Assembly: GCA_032718565.1 (NCBI GenBank)
Contig: JAVGVS010000543.1
Span: 139,001-203,000, forward strand
DNA length: 64,000 nt
Reading direction: 5' to 3'
Source: Distichodus sexfasciatus
Lineage: Eukaryota; Chordata; Actinopteri; Characiformes; Distichodontidae
The notes below the pieces were generated by a model, which did no database searches, was not told the origin of the DNA, and saw nothing but the letters and a program-made list of their open reading frames with translations. Shown piece after piece: positions 63,816 to 64,000 of the stretch. Each line of letters starts with the position of its first letter. The first letter of the stretch is position 1. Position numbers and translations under genes: made by a program.

Positions 63816-64000
63816 AAACAAAACACACACGGCAGACACACAGTGGGCAACAGACTACTGTTTAGTTTAAATGGTGGTCCCTGAAACAAAACCTGTTGTA
63901 AACCCCTGCTGTATAGCATATTGACATATGTGACCCAATCTGCCGTAATGAGTCAGAAGTCTGCGTTCTATTTATTTAGATACGGGCCGATTATGTTGAA
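63816..64000. other. Intron, right edge
   Basis: It continues intron sequence of the polycystin-like gene. The last bases contain tatgtgacccaatctgccg, possibly the start of another GTGACCC-ended element cut off by the window. Confidence 0.4.

Noticed and set aside
1..64000. A new multi-gene defence or metabolic system
   Set aside because: The three genes are known vertebrate families with unrelated functions, and the remainder is transposon-derived. I found no further conserved reading frames.

Overview
The window is nuclear DNA of a ray-finned fish, probably a teleost. It has vertebrate multi-exon genes with GT-AG introns, and the introns are packed with tRNA-derived SINEs, hAT, PIF/Harbinger and Tc1-type inverted-repeat elements and fish-type LINE fragments. 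The exact species cannot be read from the sequence. All three protein genes lie on the minus strand, so each gene reads from right to left.

(1) 499-24.6 kb: ezh2, the histone H3K27 methyltransferase of PRC2. A non-coding first exon and a CpG-rich promoter lie at about 24.5-25.1 kb. Fifteen coding exons (human exons 2-16) encode 661 in-frame codons, ending inside the SET domain at the left edge. The remaining SET exons lie outside the window.

(2) 26.1-39.5 kb: pdia4 (ERp72), complete. Ten exons encode 644 residues with a signal peptide, an acidic stretch, three CGHC thioredoxin sites and a C-terminal KDEL. Its promoter carries three near-consensus ER-stress elements.

(3) 40.4-63.5 kb and beyond the right edge: the 3' part of a polycystin-1 family gene, probably pkd1l1. 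It encodes a GPS motif, the first membrane segment, a PLAT domain, the polycystin domain, later membrane segments and a cytoplasmic tail. I resolve 27 exons. One short stretch (55.8-56.1 kb) is uncertain in phase.

Mobile DNA fills the rest. Several insertions can be delimited to the base by target-site duplications. Examples are hAT elements at 3966-4645, 9179-10475, 18208-19116, 27568-28916 and 58990-59172, PIF/Harbinger-type MITEs at 9370-9675, 13208-13596 and 47163-47569, and a TTAA-flanked element at 43405-45293 that splits one SINE and carries another. A GTGACCC-ended family is flanked by 4-bp AT-rich duplications and is the least classifiable. Three separate hAT relics keep a BED zinc-finger fragment. 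I see no CRISPR, operon or new defence system. The most unusual signals are the nested transposons, the changed GPS cleavage tripeptide (RLT instead of HLT) in the polycystin-like gene, and a (GT)n run that begins exactly at an ezh2 splice donor.

The three genes have unrelated jobs (chromatin silencing, ER protein folding, ciliary or membrane sensing). Their grouping looks like conserved synteny (EZH2 and PDIA4 are also neighbours on human 7q36), not a functional pathway.
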